A DNA stretch of 64,000 nucleotides from Streptomyces sp. NBC_00440 (GTDB lineage: Bacteria; Actinomycetota; Actinomycetes; Streptomycetales; Streptomycetaceae). The DNA lies in the NCBI RefSeq assembly GCF_036014215.1, contig NZ_CP107921.1:3964001-4028000 (forward strand), given 5' to 3'. This document shows, one piece after another, positions 53,277-62,420 of the stretch. The notes under the pieces are model-generated. The model was not told the origin of the DNA. It worked only from the letters and a program-made list of their open reading frames with translations, and made no database searches. Positions within the stretch are counted from its first letter, which is position 1, and each line of letters starts with the position of its first letter. The translations under genes were made by a program, and so were the position numbers.

Positions 53277-54977
53277 ATGCTGGACATCTCCTCGCTTCTG
53301 CGTGTACATGTGGATCCATTGATAGCTACGCAGAATGGTATGGGGGTTTGCGATGCTATTGAGCGAAACACACCAGTCAGAAAGCCGGCTGCCATGAGCG
53401 CACCTCACCTGCCGAAAGTGGCTGGAATCGACTCCACAGTTCCGGCCCCCGCGCACACTGCCGCACCACTCCCCGCCCCCGTTCCCGCCGCCGCCCCCGG
53501 CGCCCTCATCCAGGACCGGCTGGCCGGCTGGGTCTTCGACCTCACCACGCTGCACGAACTCACCGAACGGCTGGCCGCCACCAACACCCTGGACGACGCG
53601 CTCCAGGAGTTCCTGCGGGCGGGCGCCTCCCTGGTGGGTGCCCGGCGCGGCCTGGTCGTACTGGAGCCCGCGGGCACCTCGGCGCAGGGCGCAGCGGCGT
53701 ACGGCCCCTGCCCCGCCCGCACCGTCGGACTCGGACTCACCCACGCCGAACTCGGCCACATCGAAACGGTTCCTCGCAGCCTCACCGCGTACGGACGCAT
53801 CCTCGAAGCCGGCAGTACGGGCACGCCCCCCGGCGCGCGCTCCGGCGCGAAGAACAGCACGGAGCACGACACCGGGAGCAGCACACAGAACAGCACGGGC
53901 AACAGTGGCGAGAGCCGCGCGCAGAACAGCACAGGCAGCACCGGGAACACCGCGCAGAGCAGCACAGGCGGCCGTGGCGAGGGCGGCGCCGACACCGCCC
54001 CCGTCGACGGTGTCGCCACCCCCGACATCCTCGGCGACAAGCAACTCGACCCGCGCCACCGCGAGGTCGCCACCCGCCTCGGCTACGCCGCCAGCTACGC
54101 CGTCCCGCTGTCGGCCGCGACGGCCGGGCCGCTCGGCGCGGCCGTCTGGCTCTACGACGAACCCGCCGAACCCGTGGAACGCCACCGCCGTCTCGTCGGC
54201 CTCTACACCCGGTACGCGAGCGAGCACCTGGCCCGGCTGGTCGAACTGACCCGAGCCCGCGCCCGGGTGACCACCCTCACCGACGAACTGCTGCCCCGCC
54301 GGCTGCCCAGGGTGCCCGGAGTGCAGCTCGCCGCCTGCCACCGCACCGGACCGCGCGGCGGCGGCGACTGGTACGACGCGCTGCCGCTGGCCGACGGCGC
54401 GCTCGGCCTCACCGTCGGATCGGTCACCGGCTCGGGCCCCGGTGCCACCGCCGCGATGGGACGGCTGCGGGCCGGGCTGCGGGCGTACGCCGTCATGGAG
54501 GGCGAGGACCCGGTCGCGGTCCTCTCCGACCTCGAACTGCTGCTGCGGCTCACCGAACCCGCCCGCTCGGCGACCGCGCTCTTCGCCTACTGCGAACCGG
54601 CACAGCGCAAGATCGTGCTGGCCGGCGCCGGCCACACCCCGCCGCTGATCATCGGCGACCGGCGCACCGAGTTCATCGAGACCTCGCTGTCGGCGCCGCT
54701 GGGGATGCTCTCCTGCTGGGAAGCGCCGAGTGTGGAGTTCTCACCTGCGCCAGGAGAGACGGTTCTGCTCTGCACCGACGGGCTGCTGCGCCGCACCGGG
54801 GACTCCACGGACCGTGCGTTCGCCCGGCTCCACTCGGTGGCGGCGAACCTGCCCCGGCCGCTGCGCGACGACCCCGCCGCGATCGCGGACCACGTCCTGC
54901 GAACCCTGCTGCCCGAAGGCCTCGACCAGCAGGAATGCGCCGAGGACGTGGTGATTCTGGCCGCCCGTTTCGACTGA
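53277..54977 (+). CDS. GAF-PP2C (SpoIIE/RsbU-type) phosphatase with altered metal site
   Basis: 566 residues. A GAF-like domain (about 85-330: LHELTERLAATNTLDDALQE, GYAASYAVPLSAATAGPLGA) is split by a Ser/Thr/Asn/Gly insert (STQNSTGNSGESRAQNST). The PP2C domain (about 340-566) has RGGGDWYDALPL, VLLCTDGLL and CAEDVVILAARFD, but the usual GDVxGHG loop reads GSVTGSG, losing one metal-binding Asp. It may be impaired or act as a scaffold toward anti-anti-sigma proteins. Start ATG 53277 is tentative; ATG 53394 is an alternative. Confidence 0.82.
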   Translation: MLDISSLLRVHVDPLIATQNGMGVCDAIERNTPVRKPAAMSAPHLPKVAGIDSTVPAPAHTAAPLPAPVPAAAPGALIQDRLAGWVFDLTTLHELTERLAATNTLDDALQEFLRAGASLVGARRGLVVLEPAGTSAQGAAAYGPCPARTVGLGLTHAELGHIETVPRSLTAYGRILEAGSTGTPPGARSGAKNSTEHDTGSSTQNSTGNSGESRAQNSTGSTGNTAQSSTGGRGEGGADTAPVDGVATPDILGDKQLDPRHREVATRLGYAASYAVPLSAATAGPLGAAVWLYDEPAEPVERHRRLVGLYTRYASEHLARLVELTRARARVTTLTDELLPRRLPRVPGVQLAACHRTGPRGGGDWYDALPLADGALGLTVGSVTGSGPGATAAMGRLRAGLRAYAVMEGEDPVAVLSDLELLLRLTEPARSATALFAYCEPAQRKIVLAGAGHTPPLIIGDRRTEFIETSLSAPLGMLSCWEAPSVEFSPAPGETVLLCTDGLLRRTGDSTDRAFARLHSVAANLPRPLRDDPAAIADHVLRTLLPEGLDQQECAEDVVILAARFD

Positions 54978-55106
54978 TCCCCCCTCAGGTGCAGGGCAGT
55001 CCGGGTAAGAGGCCTTTCGGCACTGTGCCCCCTTCCGTACACCCGTACGATGGAGGGGGCCTGCGTCGTATCAAGGGGCCCAGCGTCGTATCGAGGAGAC
55101 AGAAAC

Positions 55107-56597
55107 GTGTCTGAGGAGCTCACACCGGAGACCCCGGAGACCGAGACCCCGGAATCCCTGGAGACCCCGGCAGCGGAGGCCGTCAAGCCGCGGAAGAACG
55201 GCCTCTACCCGGCCGTGTCCGACGAGCTCGCCGAGAACATGAAGTCCGGCTGGGCCGACACCGAGCTGCACGGCCTGGAGCCGATCGCCCAGGCAGCACA
55301 CACCGCCGCCCGCCGCGCCGCGCTCTCCGCGCGCTTCCCGGGTGAGCGCCTGGTGGTCCCGGCGGGCCGTCTCAAGACCCGCTCCAACGACACCGAGTAC
55401 GCCTTCCGTGCCGCGAGCGAGTACGCGTACCTCACCGGCGACCAGACGCAGGACGGCGTCCTGGTACTCGAACCGGCCGCGGGCGGCGGGCACACCGCCA
55501 CGATCTACCTGCTGCCCCGCTCCGACCGTGAGAACGGCGAGTTCTGGCTGAGCGGCCAGGGCGAGCTGTGGGTCGGCCGCAGGCACTCGCTCGCCGAGGC
55601 CGAGCAGCTGCTCGGGATCCCGGCGAAGGACGTCCGCGAGCTGCCCGCCGCGCTGACCGCGGCCACCGGGCCGGTCCGCGCCGTCCGCGGTTACGACGCG
55701 GGCATCGAGTCGGCGCTGACCGACAAGGTCACCGCCGAGCGCGACGAAGAGCTGCGCGTCCACCTCTCCGAGGCCCGCGCGGTGAAGGACGACTTTGAGA
55801 TCGGCGAGCTGCAGAAGGCCGTCGACGCGACGGTGCACGGCTTCGAGGATGTCGTGAAGATCCTCGACAAGGCCGAGGCCACCTCCGAGCGCTACATCGA
55901 GGGCACCTTCTTCCTGCGCGCCCGCGTCGAGGGCAACGACATCGGCTATGGCTCGATCTGCGCCGCAGGACCGCACGCGACCACCCTCCACTGGGTGCGC
56001 AACGACGGCGACGTACGCTCCGGCGAGCTGCTGCTGCTGGACGCTGGTGTGGAGACGCACTCCCTCTACACGGCCGACGTGACCCGCACGCTCCCCATCG
56101 ACGGCCGCTTCAACGCGCTCCAGCGCAAGATCTACGACGCGGTGTACGAGGCCCAGGAAGCCGGTATCGCCGCCGTCAAGCCCGGCGCCGCCTACCGCGA
56201 CTTCCACGACGCGTCCCAGCGCGTACTCACCGAGAAGCTCGTCGAGTGGGGCCTCGTCGAGGGACCCGTGGAGCGGGTGCTCGAACTGGGTCTCCAGCGC
56301 CGCTGGACCCTGCACGGCACCGGTCACATGCTCGGCCTCGACGTCCACGACTGCGCGGCCGCGCGCACCGAGGCGTACGTCAACGGCACGCTGGAGCCCG
56401 GCATGTGCCTCACGGTCGAGCCCGGTCTGTACTTCCAGGCGGACGACCTGACGGTGCCCGAGGAGTACCGCGGCATCGGGGTCCGGATCGAGGACGACAT
56501 CCTCGTCACCGCCGACGGCAACCGGAACCTGTCCGCGGGGCTGCCGCGCCAGGCGGACGAGGTCGAGGCGTGGATGGCCTCGGTCAAGCAGGGCTGA
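55107..56597 (+). CDS. pepP: Aminopeptidase P (Xaa-Pro aminopeptidase)
   Basis: 496 residues, GTG 55107 with GAGGAG nine bases upstream. The N-terminal creatinase-like domain (about 60-220) precedes a pita-bread metalloprotease: LLLDAGVETHSLYTADVTRT (two Asp), GTGHMLGLDVHD (His), LTVEPGLYF (Glu) and GVRIEDDILVT (Glu), the five Mn ligands. It releases N-terminal residues preceding proline. The extreme N-terminus has a Glu/Thr/Pro repeat (TPETPETETPESLETP). A second RsbW-like gene follows convergently. Confidence 0.94.
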   Translation: MSEELTPETPETETPESLETPAAEAVKPRKNGLYPAVSDELAENMKSGWADTELHGLEPIAQAAHTAARRAALSARFPGERLVVPAGRLKTRSNDTEYAFRAASEYAYLTGDQTQDGVLVLEPAAGGGHTATIYLLPRSDRENGEFWLSGQGELWVGRRHSLAEAEQLLGIPAKDVRELPAALTAATGPVRAVRGYDAGIESALTDKVTAERDEELRVHLSEARAVKDDFEIGELQKAVDATVHGFEDVVKILDKAEATSERYIEGTFFLRARVEGNDIGYGSICAAGPHATTLHWVRNDGDVRSGELLLLDAGVETHSLYTADVTRTLPIDGRFNALQRKIYDAVYEAQEAGIAAVKPGAAYRDFHDASQRVLTEKLVEWGLVEGPVERVLELGLQRRWTLHGTGHMLGLDVHDCAAARTEAYVNGTLEPGMCLTVEPGLYFQADDLTVPEEYRGIGVRIEDDILVTADGNRNLSAGLPRQADEVEAWMASVKQG

Positions 56598-56704
56598 CCT
56601 TCCCGGCAGAACCGGCCGGACCGGCCGCACCCGCAGAACCCGGTAAGCCCGCGAGAGCAGGGGGCGCGCCGTTCAGGGCAGTACCGCCGTTGAGGGCAGT
56701 ACAG

Positions 56705-57178
56705 TCACGACGCCCTGAGCAGCGCGTCCTCGCGCCATTTCAAGACCTTGTCGAAGCGCACCATCGCGCCACGGCCCGGCCGGTTACGGAAGTCGGCGTG
56801 GTCGGAGAGTTCCGCGATCAGACCCAGGCCGCGGCCGCTCTCGGCGCAGGGCGGCGCCGTCGGATGTGCCAGCACGTTCTGCGGCGCGGTGCGGCGCTTC
56901 TGCCGGACGGGAAAGCCCGGACCGGAGTCGGTGACCTCGATCCGGCACCGCTCACCGTCCAGGAACGCCGTCACCCGGTACCCCGGAGAAGTGGCGCCCG
57001 GCCCTCCGGTTCCGCCGTGCTCCACCGCGTTCGCACAGGCCTCGCTGAGTGCGAGCGACAGATCGAAGGAGATGTCGGGGTCAACGCCCGCGGTCTCCAT
57101 GGCACCGAGCAGAAGACGGCGGGCGAGCGGAACGCTCGCGGCTTCGCGCCGCAAATGCAGAGACCACCAGATGCTCAT
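56705..57178 (-). CDS. RsbW-like GHKL ATP-binding regulatory protein
   Basis: 157 residues. N-box SLALSEACANAVEHG, G1 VTDSGPGFP, G2 ESGRGLGLIAELS. AGGAGG lies seven bases before ATG 57178. Likely a serine kinase/anti-sigma partner of SpoIIE/RsbU-type phosphatases, such as the PP2C protein at 53277. Sigma target unknown. Confidence 0.9.
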   Translation of the reverse strand: MSIWWSLHLRREAASVPLARRLLLGAMETAGVDPDISFDLSLALSEACANAVEHGGTGGPGATSPGYRVTAFLDGERCRIEVTDSGPGFPVRQKRRTAPQNVLAHPTAPPCAESGRGLGLIAELSDHADFRNRPGRGAMVRFDKVLKWREDALLRAS

Positions 57179-57429
57179 GCTCCAGCCTCCTGGCTGCGGC
57201 TCGACATTACGGTTACGTATTGCCGCGGTACGGGGGGCGTAAGCACGCAGTTGACGTGATACCGCTCATTCGGCGGACGCGCATACCCCGTGCGCAGGTG
57301 TACCGCGGGCGCCTGTGGCAGACGTTTCGCGGGAACTCGAACCGCGTGCGGGCGGCTCACCGGGACGGATGCGGACCTTCCGGACCTGCCGTATGCGGGC
57401 CCCGGGCCCAGTGCGATGATGGCCCGGCC

Positions 57430-58257
57430 ATGCTTACCTCAGCCGTACGCGCCGGAGTCGTTCCACGGCTCCTGAGGACCGCGGTCTTCACCGCGGTCTG
57501 CGTCGTGCTGGCCGGGGTGGGACACGCACTGGCCTCCGGTGCGGCCGTCCCGTGGCGGCCGCTGGTCCTCGGGTTCGCCGGGCTGTTCGTCGTGGCCGCG
57601 CCCTTCGCCGGGCGGGAGCGCTCGCTGCCCGGCATCGCCGCGGCACTGACCGCGGGCCAGCTCGCACTGCACACCCTGTTCGGGCTCGGCCAGCACGGCG
57701 CCATGATGATGGGCGCCATGGGCACGACCGCCGCGACGGGCGGTACGGGCGGGCCCGCCGGCAACACTTCCGCGGTGGTTCAGCTCGCGGGGAAGCTCGT
57801 CTGCGGCGCCGGGGCTGCCCCGCTGAGCGCGGCCAAGGCCCACAGCATCGTCAGCGCGGCGGGCATCGACCCGTCGACGAGTGCCGCCCAGGCCGCACCG
57901 CATCACATGGCGGGCGCCACGGCCTCGACGTGCCTCTTCATGCTGCCGAGCCTTCCCATGGTGCTCGGCCATCTGCTGGCGGCCCTGGCGACCGGCTGGG
58001 TGCTGCGACGCGGCGAGATCGCCCTGTTCCGGCTGACCCGGCAGTCGCACGGTGTCGCCGAGGGGGCGCTCGTACGCAATCTGCGCGCCGCGCTCGCGCT
58101 GGTACGCGCCTTGCGTGCCGGGCTTCCGGGAGCACCCGCCCATGGGCCGCGCGCCGGGTACGCACCTCTCCCCGCGCCCTTGTGGACGGCGGGCGAAGCA
58201 CTCCAGCACACGGTGATCAGGCGCGGTCCGCCCGTCATATACGCGTTCGCAGCCTGA
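57430..58257 (+). CDS. His/Met-rich polytopic membrane protein in copper cluster
   Basis: 275 residues with about five TM segments (TAVFTAVCVVLAGVGHALAS; VLGFAGLFVVAAPFAG; LPSLPMVLGHLLAALATGWV). Two loops are rich in copper-type ligands: GLGQHGAMMMGAMG and APHHMAGATAST. It is followed within 108 bp by ycnI and the other copper genes in the same direction, so a copper-sensing or transfer role is inferred. No ribosome site before ATG 57430; GATGAT about ten bases upstream suggests leaderless start. Family not named. Confidence 0.75.
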   Translation: MLTSAVRAGVVPRLLRTAVFTAVCVVLAGVGHALASGAAVPWRPLVLGFAGLFVVAAPFAGRERSLPGIAAALTAGQLALHTLFGLGQHGAMMMGAMGTTAATGGTGGPAGNTSAVVQLAGKLVCGAGAAPLSAAKAHSIVSAAGIDPSTSAAQAAPHHMAGATASTCLFMLPSLPMVLGHLLAALATGWVLRRGEIALFRLTRQSHGVAEGALVRNLRAALALVRALRAGLPGAPAHGPRAGYAPLPAPLWTAGEALQHTVIRRGPPVIYAFAA

Positions 58258-58364
58258 CGCGGCACCTCCCCACGCGAGAAGCGACGGGAGCGGGTGCCGT
58301 GCTGTCCGCGCGCACCGGCGCGCGGGCTGCCACCCTTCCTTCCGCACCGTGGAGTGTGTTCCGT

Positions 58365-59192
58365 ATGAGCATCAACCCGCTAAACGCCGACCTGCTGGGC
58401 AACACCCGTGAGGGCACCGGCCATGAGGGCGCCGGCCTTCAGGGCGCCGGCCGCCGCCCGGGGCGCACCCGCCGTATCGCCGTGGTCGGTGGCATCGCCG
58501 CCGCGTCCGTCCTGGCGCTGTCGGGTACGGCCTTCGCGCACGTCACCGTCCAGCCGCAGGGCGACGCGGCCAAGGGCGGTTACGCGACGATCGCGTTCAA
58601 GGTTCCCAACGAGCGTGACAACGCGTCGACCACCAAGCTTGAGGTCAACTTCCCGACCGACCACCCGCTCGCGTCCGTGATGCCGGAGCCCGTGCCGGGC
58701 TGGAAGGTCGACGTCACCACGTCGAAGCTGGCCAAGCCGCTGACCATCGAGGGCAAGCAGATCGACAAGGCCGTCACCAAGGTCACCTGGACCGGCGGGA
58801 AGATCGCGCCCGGACAGTTCGAGCAGTTCCCGCTCTCCGTCGGCCAGCTGCCCACCAACACCGATCAGTTGACCTTCAAGGCTCTGCAGACGTACTCCGA
58901 CAAGGAGGTCGTGCGCTGGATCGAGGAGCAGAAGCCGGGCGCCGACGAGCCGCAGAACCCGGCGCCCGTGCTCAAGCTGACCCCGGCCGCCGACACGGCC
59001 GGCGCCACACCGGGCAGCGCGTCCGGCGATACATCCGCATCGGGCGACAGCGGCACGCCCGCCAAGACTGCCACCGCCTCGTCTTCGGACGGCAGTGACA
59101 ACACCGCCAGGATCCTCGGGGTCATCGGCATCGTCATCGGCATCGCGGGCGTCGCCTTCGGTGTCCTCGCCGGCCGCCGCCGTACCGCCTGA
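58365..59192 (+). CDS. YcnI/DUF1775 copper-binding exported protein
   Basis: 275 residues. Signal segment RIAVVGGIAAASVLALSGTA ending AFA, so the mature chain would begin with His in HVTVQPQGDAAKGG, the copper-binding N-terminus of YcnI proteins. The DUF1775 domain continues with YATIAFKVPNERDNASTTKL and VTKVTWTGGKIAPGQFEQFP (conserved Trp). A Ser/Thr/Ala stretch leads to a C-terminal TM (ILGVIGIVIGIAGVAFGVLA) and RRR anchor. It hands or stores copper outside the membrane in this cluster. Confidence 0.9.
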   Translation: MSINPLNADLLGNTREGTGHEGAGLQGAGRRPGRTRRIAVVGGIAAASVLALSGTAFAHVTVQPQGDAAKGGYATIAFKVPNERDNASTTKLEVNFPTDHPLASVMPEPVPGWKVDVTTSKLAKPLTIEGKQIDKAVTKVTWTGGKIAPGQFEQFPLSVGQLPTNTDQLTFKALQTYSDKEVVRWIEEQKPGADEPQNPAPVLKLTPAADTAGATPGSASGDTSASGDSGTPAKTATASSSDGSDNTARILGVIGIVIGIAGVAFGVLAGRRRTA

Positions 59193-59230
59193 CGGGCCCC
59201 TACCACCCACAGCACTTGGGACGTTCCTCC

Positions 59231-59917
59231 ATGCACAGCACGACACGCAGCACATACAAGAAGTCGCTGACGGCCGCCGCCCTCGCGGTGGCGGCCGCCT
59301 TCTCCCTCGCGGCCTGCAGCACCGACAGCGGCAGCAGCGGCAGCGGCGGCAAGAACCCGGTGGCCGATGTCTCCGGTGGGCAGAAGACGCAGGCAGCGAC
59401 GGTGCTCGACACCCCGTTCACGAAGCCGGACTTCGTCCTCACGGACACGCACGGCAAGAAGTTCGACTTCCGCAAGGAGACGAAGGGCAAGCCGACGCTG
59501 ATCTACTTCGGCTACACGCACTGCCCCGACATCTGCCCGCTGACCATGGGCAACATCGCCGTGGCCAAGAAGGCCCTGCCCAAGGACGAGCAGAAGAAGC
59601 TCCAGGTCGTCTTCGTCACCACCGACCCGGGCCGCGACACCCCGTCCGAGCTCGGCAAGTGGCTGAAGGCGCAGGACCCGTCGTTCATCGGGCTCACCGG
59701 CAACTTCAAGACGATCCAGGCGGGCGCCCGCTCGATCGGGATCGGCATCTCCCCGACCAAGAAGGAGAAGGACGGCACGATCGTCTCGATGCACGGGGCG
59801 CAGGTCATCGCCTTCTCGCCGAAGACGGACAAGGGTTACCTCCTGTACGGCGAGGACACCACCGTCAAGGACTACACGAAGGATCTCCCGAAGATCGTCA
59901 AGGGTGAGAAGCCGTGA
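59231..59917 (+). CDS. sco: Sco/SenC copper chaperone lipoprotein
   Basis: 228 residues. Lipobox SLAACS after a basic signal peptide. Thioredoxin fold with the copper site HCPDIC (C-x3-C) in YFGYTHCPDICPLTMGNIAV and the distal His in SMHGAQVIAF. Sco proteins deliver Cu to the CuA site of cytochrome oxidase and, in Streptomyces, take part in copper supply for development. Its stop overlaps the start of the next gene by four bases. TTG 59216 is a less likely start. Confidence 0.93.
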   Translation: MHSTTRSTYKKSLTAAALAVAAAFSLAACSTDSGSSGSGGKNPVADVSGGQKTQAATVLDTPFTKPDFVLTDTHGKKFDFRKETKGKPTLIYFGYTHCPDICPLTMGNIAVAKKALPKDEQKKLQVVFVTTDPGRDTPSELGKWLKAQDPSFIGLTGNFKTIQAGARSIGIGISPTKKEKDGTIVSMHGAQVIAFSPKTDKGYLLYGEDTTVKDYTKDLPKIVKGEKP

Positions 59918-60438
59918 GCCGGGGCACGCGGGCGACCGCCGTCTGCGCCATAGCCGCCGCTGCGGCCCTGGCGCTGGCCGGGTGTTCCTCGTCCGGCTCG
60001 GGGTCGGGGTCCGGTTCCGGCTCGGGGTCGGGTTCCGGCTCGGCCGACATCCGGGCCGGCGGCAAGCCCGAGCTGAAGGTCACCGAGTCCTTCATGCCCG
60101 AGCCGGTCGGCGGCAGCGGGATGGCCGCGGGGTTCGTGACCGTGACCAACAGCGGTGCCACCGCGGACCGGCTCACGTCCGTCACCAGCACACTCTCCGA
60201 CGACGTCACCATGCACACCACCAAGAACCAGCAGATGCTCGCCGTGAAGTCGCTCCCGGTCCCCGCCCACGGCGAACTGGATCTGGAGCGCGGCGGCAAC
60301 CACCTCATGTTCATGCACCTCAAGAAGCAGCCCAAGCGTGGCCAGAAGGTGGCCGTGGAACTGCACTTCGCGAAGGGCGGCGTGCTCAAGGCCGAACTCC
60401 CCGTCAAGCAGCCCACCTACAACCCGCAGCACAGTTGA
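59914..60438 (+). CDS. ecuC: EcuC-like PCuAC copper chaperone lipoprotein
   Basis: 174 residues, GTG overlapping the Sco stop (GTGA). Lipobox LALAGCSSS, then a (Gly-Ser) repeat tether of about 16 residues. The PCuAC domain carries the ligand set VTMHTT, QQMLAV and NHLMFMHL (His/Met pairs). In Streptomyces lividans ECuC passes Cu(I) to Sco; the gene order here is the same. It is extracellular and membrane-tethered. Confidence 0.92.
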   Translation: MSRGTRATAVCAIAAAAALALAGCSSSGSGSGSGSGSGSGSGSADIRAGGKPELKVTESFMPEPVGGSGMAAGFVTVTNSGATADRLTSVTSTLSDDVTMHTTKNQQMLAVKSLPVPAHGELDLERGGNHLMFMHLKKQPKRGQKVAVELHFAKGGVLKAELPVKQPTYNPQHS

Positions 60439-60452
60439 GGAGCTGACACACC

Positions 60453-62414
60453 ATGACGGCGACCACCGCCCCACCGCGCTCCGGTCTTCCGCTCACCCGG
60501 CTGCTGCTCGTCGCGGCGGCGGTCCTCGGCGCGCTGTTCGCCGCGGCCGCCCCCGCCTCCGCGCACGCCGCGCTGCTCGGAAGCAATCCGAAAGCCGGAA
60601 CGGTGGTCGCCAAGGCTCCGGCGGACGTCGCGCTCACCTTCTCCGAACAGGTCGCCATGGACAACAAGTCCATCCGCGTCCTCGACCCGAAGGGCAAGCG
60701 CTCCGACACCGCCAGACTCCGCAACCTCTCCAAGGGCAGCACCGTCACCTACGGTGTCGACCTGCGCCCCGGCCTCGCGAAGGGCACGTACACCGTCGCC
60801 TGGCAGGCCATCTCCGCCGACAGCCACCCCGTGTCGGGAGCCTTCACCTTCTCGATCGGCGCCCCGTCCAGGACCACGGTCTCCGCCACCGGCGAGAACG
60901 TCGGCGGCGGACTCGTCGGCGTCCTCTACGGCGCCGCGCGCTATGCCTCGTACGCCGGATTCATCGTCCTGGTCGGCGGCGCCGCCTTCGTCGTCGCCTG
61001 CTGGCAGCGCGGGGCGAACGAACGGCCGTTGCAGCGGCTCGTCGTACGCGGCTGGCTGACGCTGACCGCTGCCACCCTCGTCCTGCTGCTGCTCAGGGCC
61101 CCGTACACCGGCTCCGGGCACCTCGCGGACGTCTTCGACCTGAGCGCGCTCAAGGGCGTGCTCCAGACCAAACCCGGCGCCGCACTCGTCTCCAGGCTGC
61201 TGCTGCTCGGCGCTTCCGCGGTCTTCATCGCCGTCCTCTTCGGGGCGTACGCCCGGCGCACGGCCTCCACGGAGCCGGAAGCGGCGAAGGAGCGGAAGGA
61301 CCTCGCCTTCGGTCTGGGCCTCGGGGGGACCGTCGTCGCCGCCGGGATCGCCGCCACCTGGGCGCTCACCGAGCACGCGTCGGTCGGCCTCCAGCCCGGG
61401 ATCGCGATGCCGGTCGACATCGTGCACCTGCTCGCGGTCGCCGTCTGGCTCGGCGGTCTTGCCGCGCTGCTCGTCGCCCTGTTCCGTACTCCGTCCATCG
61501 AACGCGCCGCTGTGCAGCGGTTCTCCCGTATCGCCTTCACAGCTGTCTGCACCCTGGCGGCGACCGGCCTCTACCAGTCGTGGCGGCAGGTCGGCTCCTG
61601 GCACGCGCTGTTCGGTACGGGGTACGGGCAGCTGCTCATGGTGAAGGTGGGGCTCGTCGCGGTGGTCGTCTGCATCGCGTTCTTCTCGCGGCGCTGGACG
61701 GCGCGGCTCTCGGAGACGGCTGTGGGTGAGGCTGTTGACGCTGCCGAGGGCGGCGCTACCGGCACCGCAGCGCAGGAACAAGAACAGGACCAAGAACAGG
61801 AACAGGAACAGGAACAGGTCACTGTCCCCGCCGATCCGCAGCGCGCCGCCCAGCTCGCCCGGCAGCAGGCCGCCAGGACCGTGGTGCGCGAGAGGCGGGT
61901 ACGGGACGCCGACCCGCACCGCACCGGGCTCCGGAAGTCGGTGCTCGCCGAGACCGTGGTCGCCGTGGCGCTGCTCGCCGTGACGACGGTCCTGACGACC
62001 ACCGAGCCGGGCAGGACCGAGGAGGAGGCCGGACGGGGCGCCTCCTCGTCCGCCGCGGCGGCGGTGCCTTCGGGGCCGGTCGACATCACGCTCCCGTTCG
62101 ACACGGGCGGCCCCAAGGGCAAGGGGACAGCGGCCCTCGAACTCACTCCGGGCCGCAGCGGCGACAACGAACTGCACCTCTTCGTGAACAACCCGGCAGG
62201 CAAGCCGTACGACGTCCCCGAGGTGAGGATCGCCCTCACCCTCAAGGCGAAGAAGATCGGGCCGCTGCCCGTCGTCCCCGACCACCTGTTCACCGGACAC
62301 TGGAGCGCGGACGGCGTCCAGATCCCGATGGCGGGCAAGTGGGACATCGCAGTGACCGTGCGGACCTCCGACATCGACGAGACCACCGTGAACAAGACGG
62401 TGGAGATCGGCTGA
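60453..62414 (+). CDS. CopC-CopD fusion copper protein
   Basis: 653 residues. After the signal peptide the mature CopC domain begins with HAALLGSNPKAGTVVAKAP and includes SADSHPVSG (copper His). About eight TM helices of CopD follow (roughly 150-430), then a Gln/Glu repeat (QEQEQDQEQEQEQEQ), another TM (LAETVVAVALLAVTTVLTTT) and an extracytoplasmic C-terminal beta domain (DITLPFDTGGPKGKGTAALE). It probably imports or buffers copper. 14 bp behind ecuC, 6 bp before dtpA. Confidence 0.92.
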   Translation: MTATTAPPRSGLPLTRLLLVAAAVLGALFAAAAPASAHAALLGSNPKAGTVVAKAPADVALTFSEQVAMDNKSIRVLDPKGKRSDTARLRNLSKGSTVTYGVDLRPGLAKGTYTVAWQAISADSHPVSGAFTFSIGAPSRTTVSATGENVGGGLVGVLYGAARYASYAGFIVLVGGAAFVVACWQRGANERPLQRLVVRGWLTLTAATLVLLLLRAPYTGSGHLADVFDLSALKGVLQTKPGAALVSRLLLLGASAVFIAVLFGAYARRTASTEPEAAKERKDLAFGLGLGGTVVAAGIAATWALTEHASVGLQPGIAMPVDIVHLLAVAVWLGGLAALLVALFRTPSIERAAVQRFSRIAFTAVCTLAATGLYQSWRQVGSWHALFGTGYGQLLMVKVGLVAVVVCIAFFSRRWTARLSETAVGEAVDAAEGGATGTAAQEQEQDQEQEQEQEQVTVPADPQRAAQLARQQAARTVVRERRVRDADPHRTGLRKSVLAETVVAVALLAVTTVLTTTEPGRTEEEAGRGASSSAAAAVPSGPVDITLPFDTGGPKGKGTAALELTPGRSGDNELHLFVNNPAGKPYDVPEVRIALTLKAKKIGPLPVVPDHLFTGHWSADGVQIPMAGKWDIAVTVRTSDIDETTVNKTVEIG

Positions 62415-62420
62415 CCAGCA

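Noticed and set aside
55071..56630. 519-codon minus-strand frame
   Set aside because: Mirror of aminopeptidase P, whose five metal ligands are all in the plus-strand frame.
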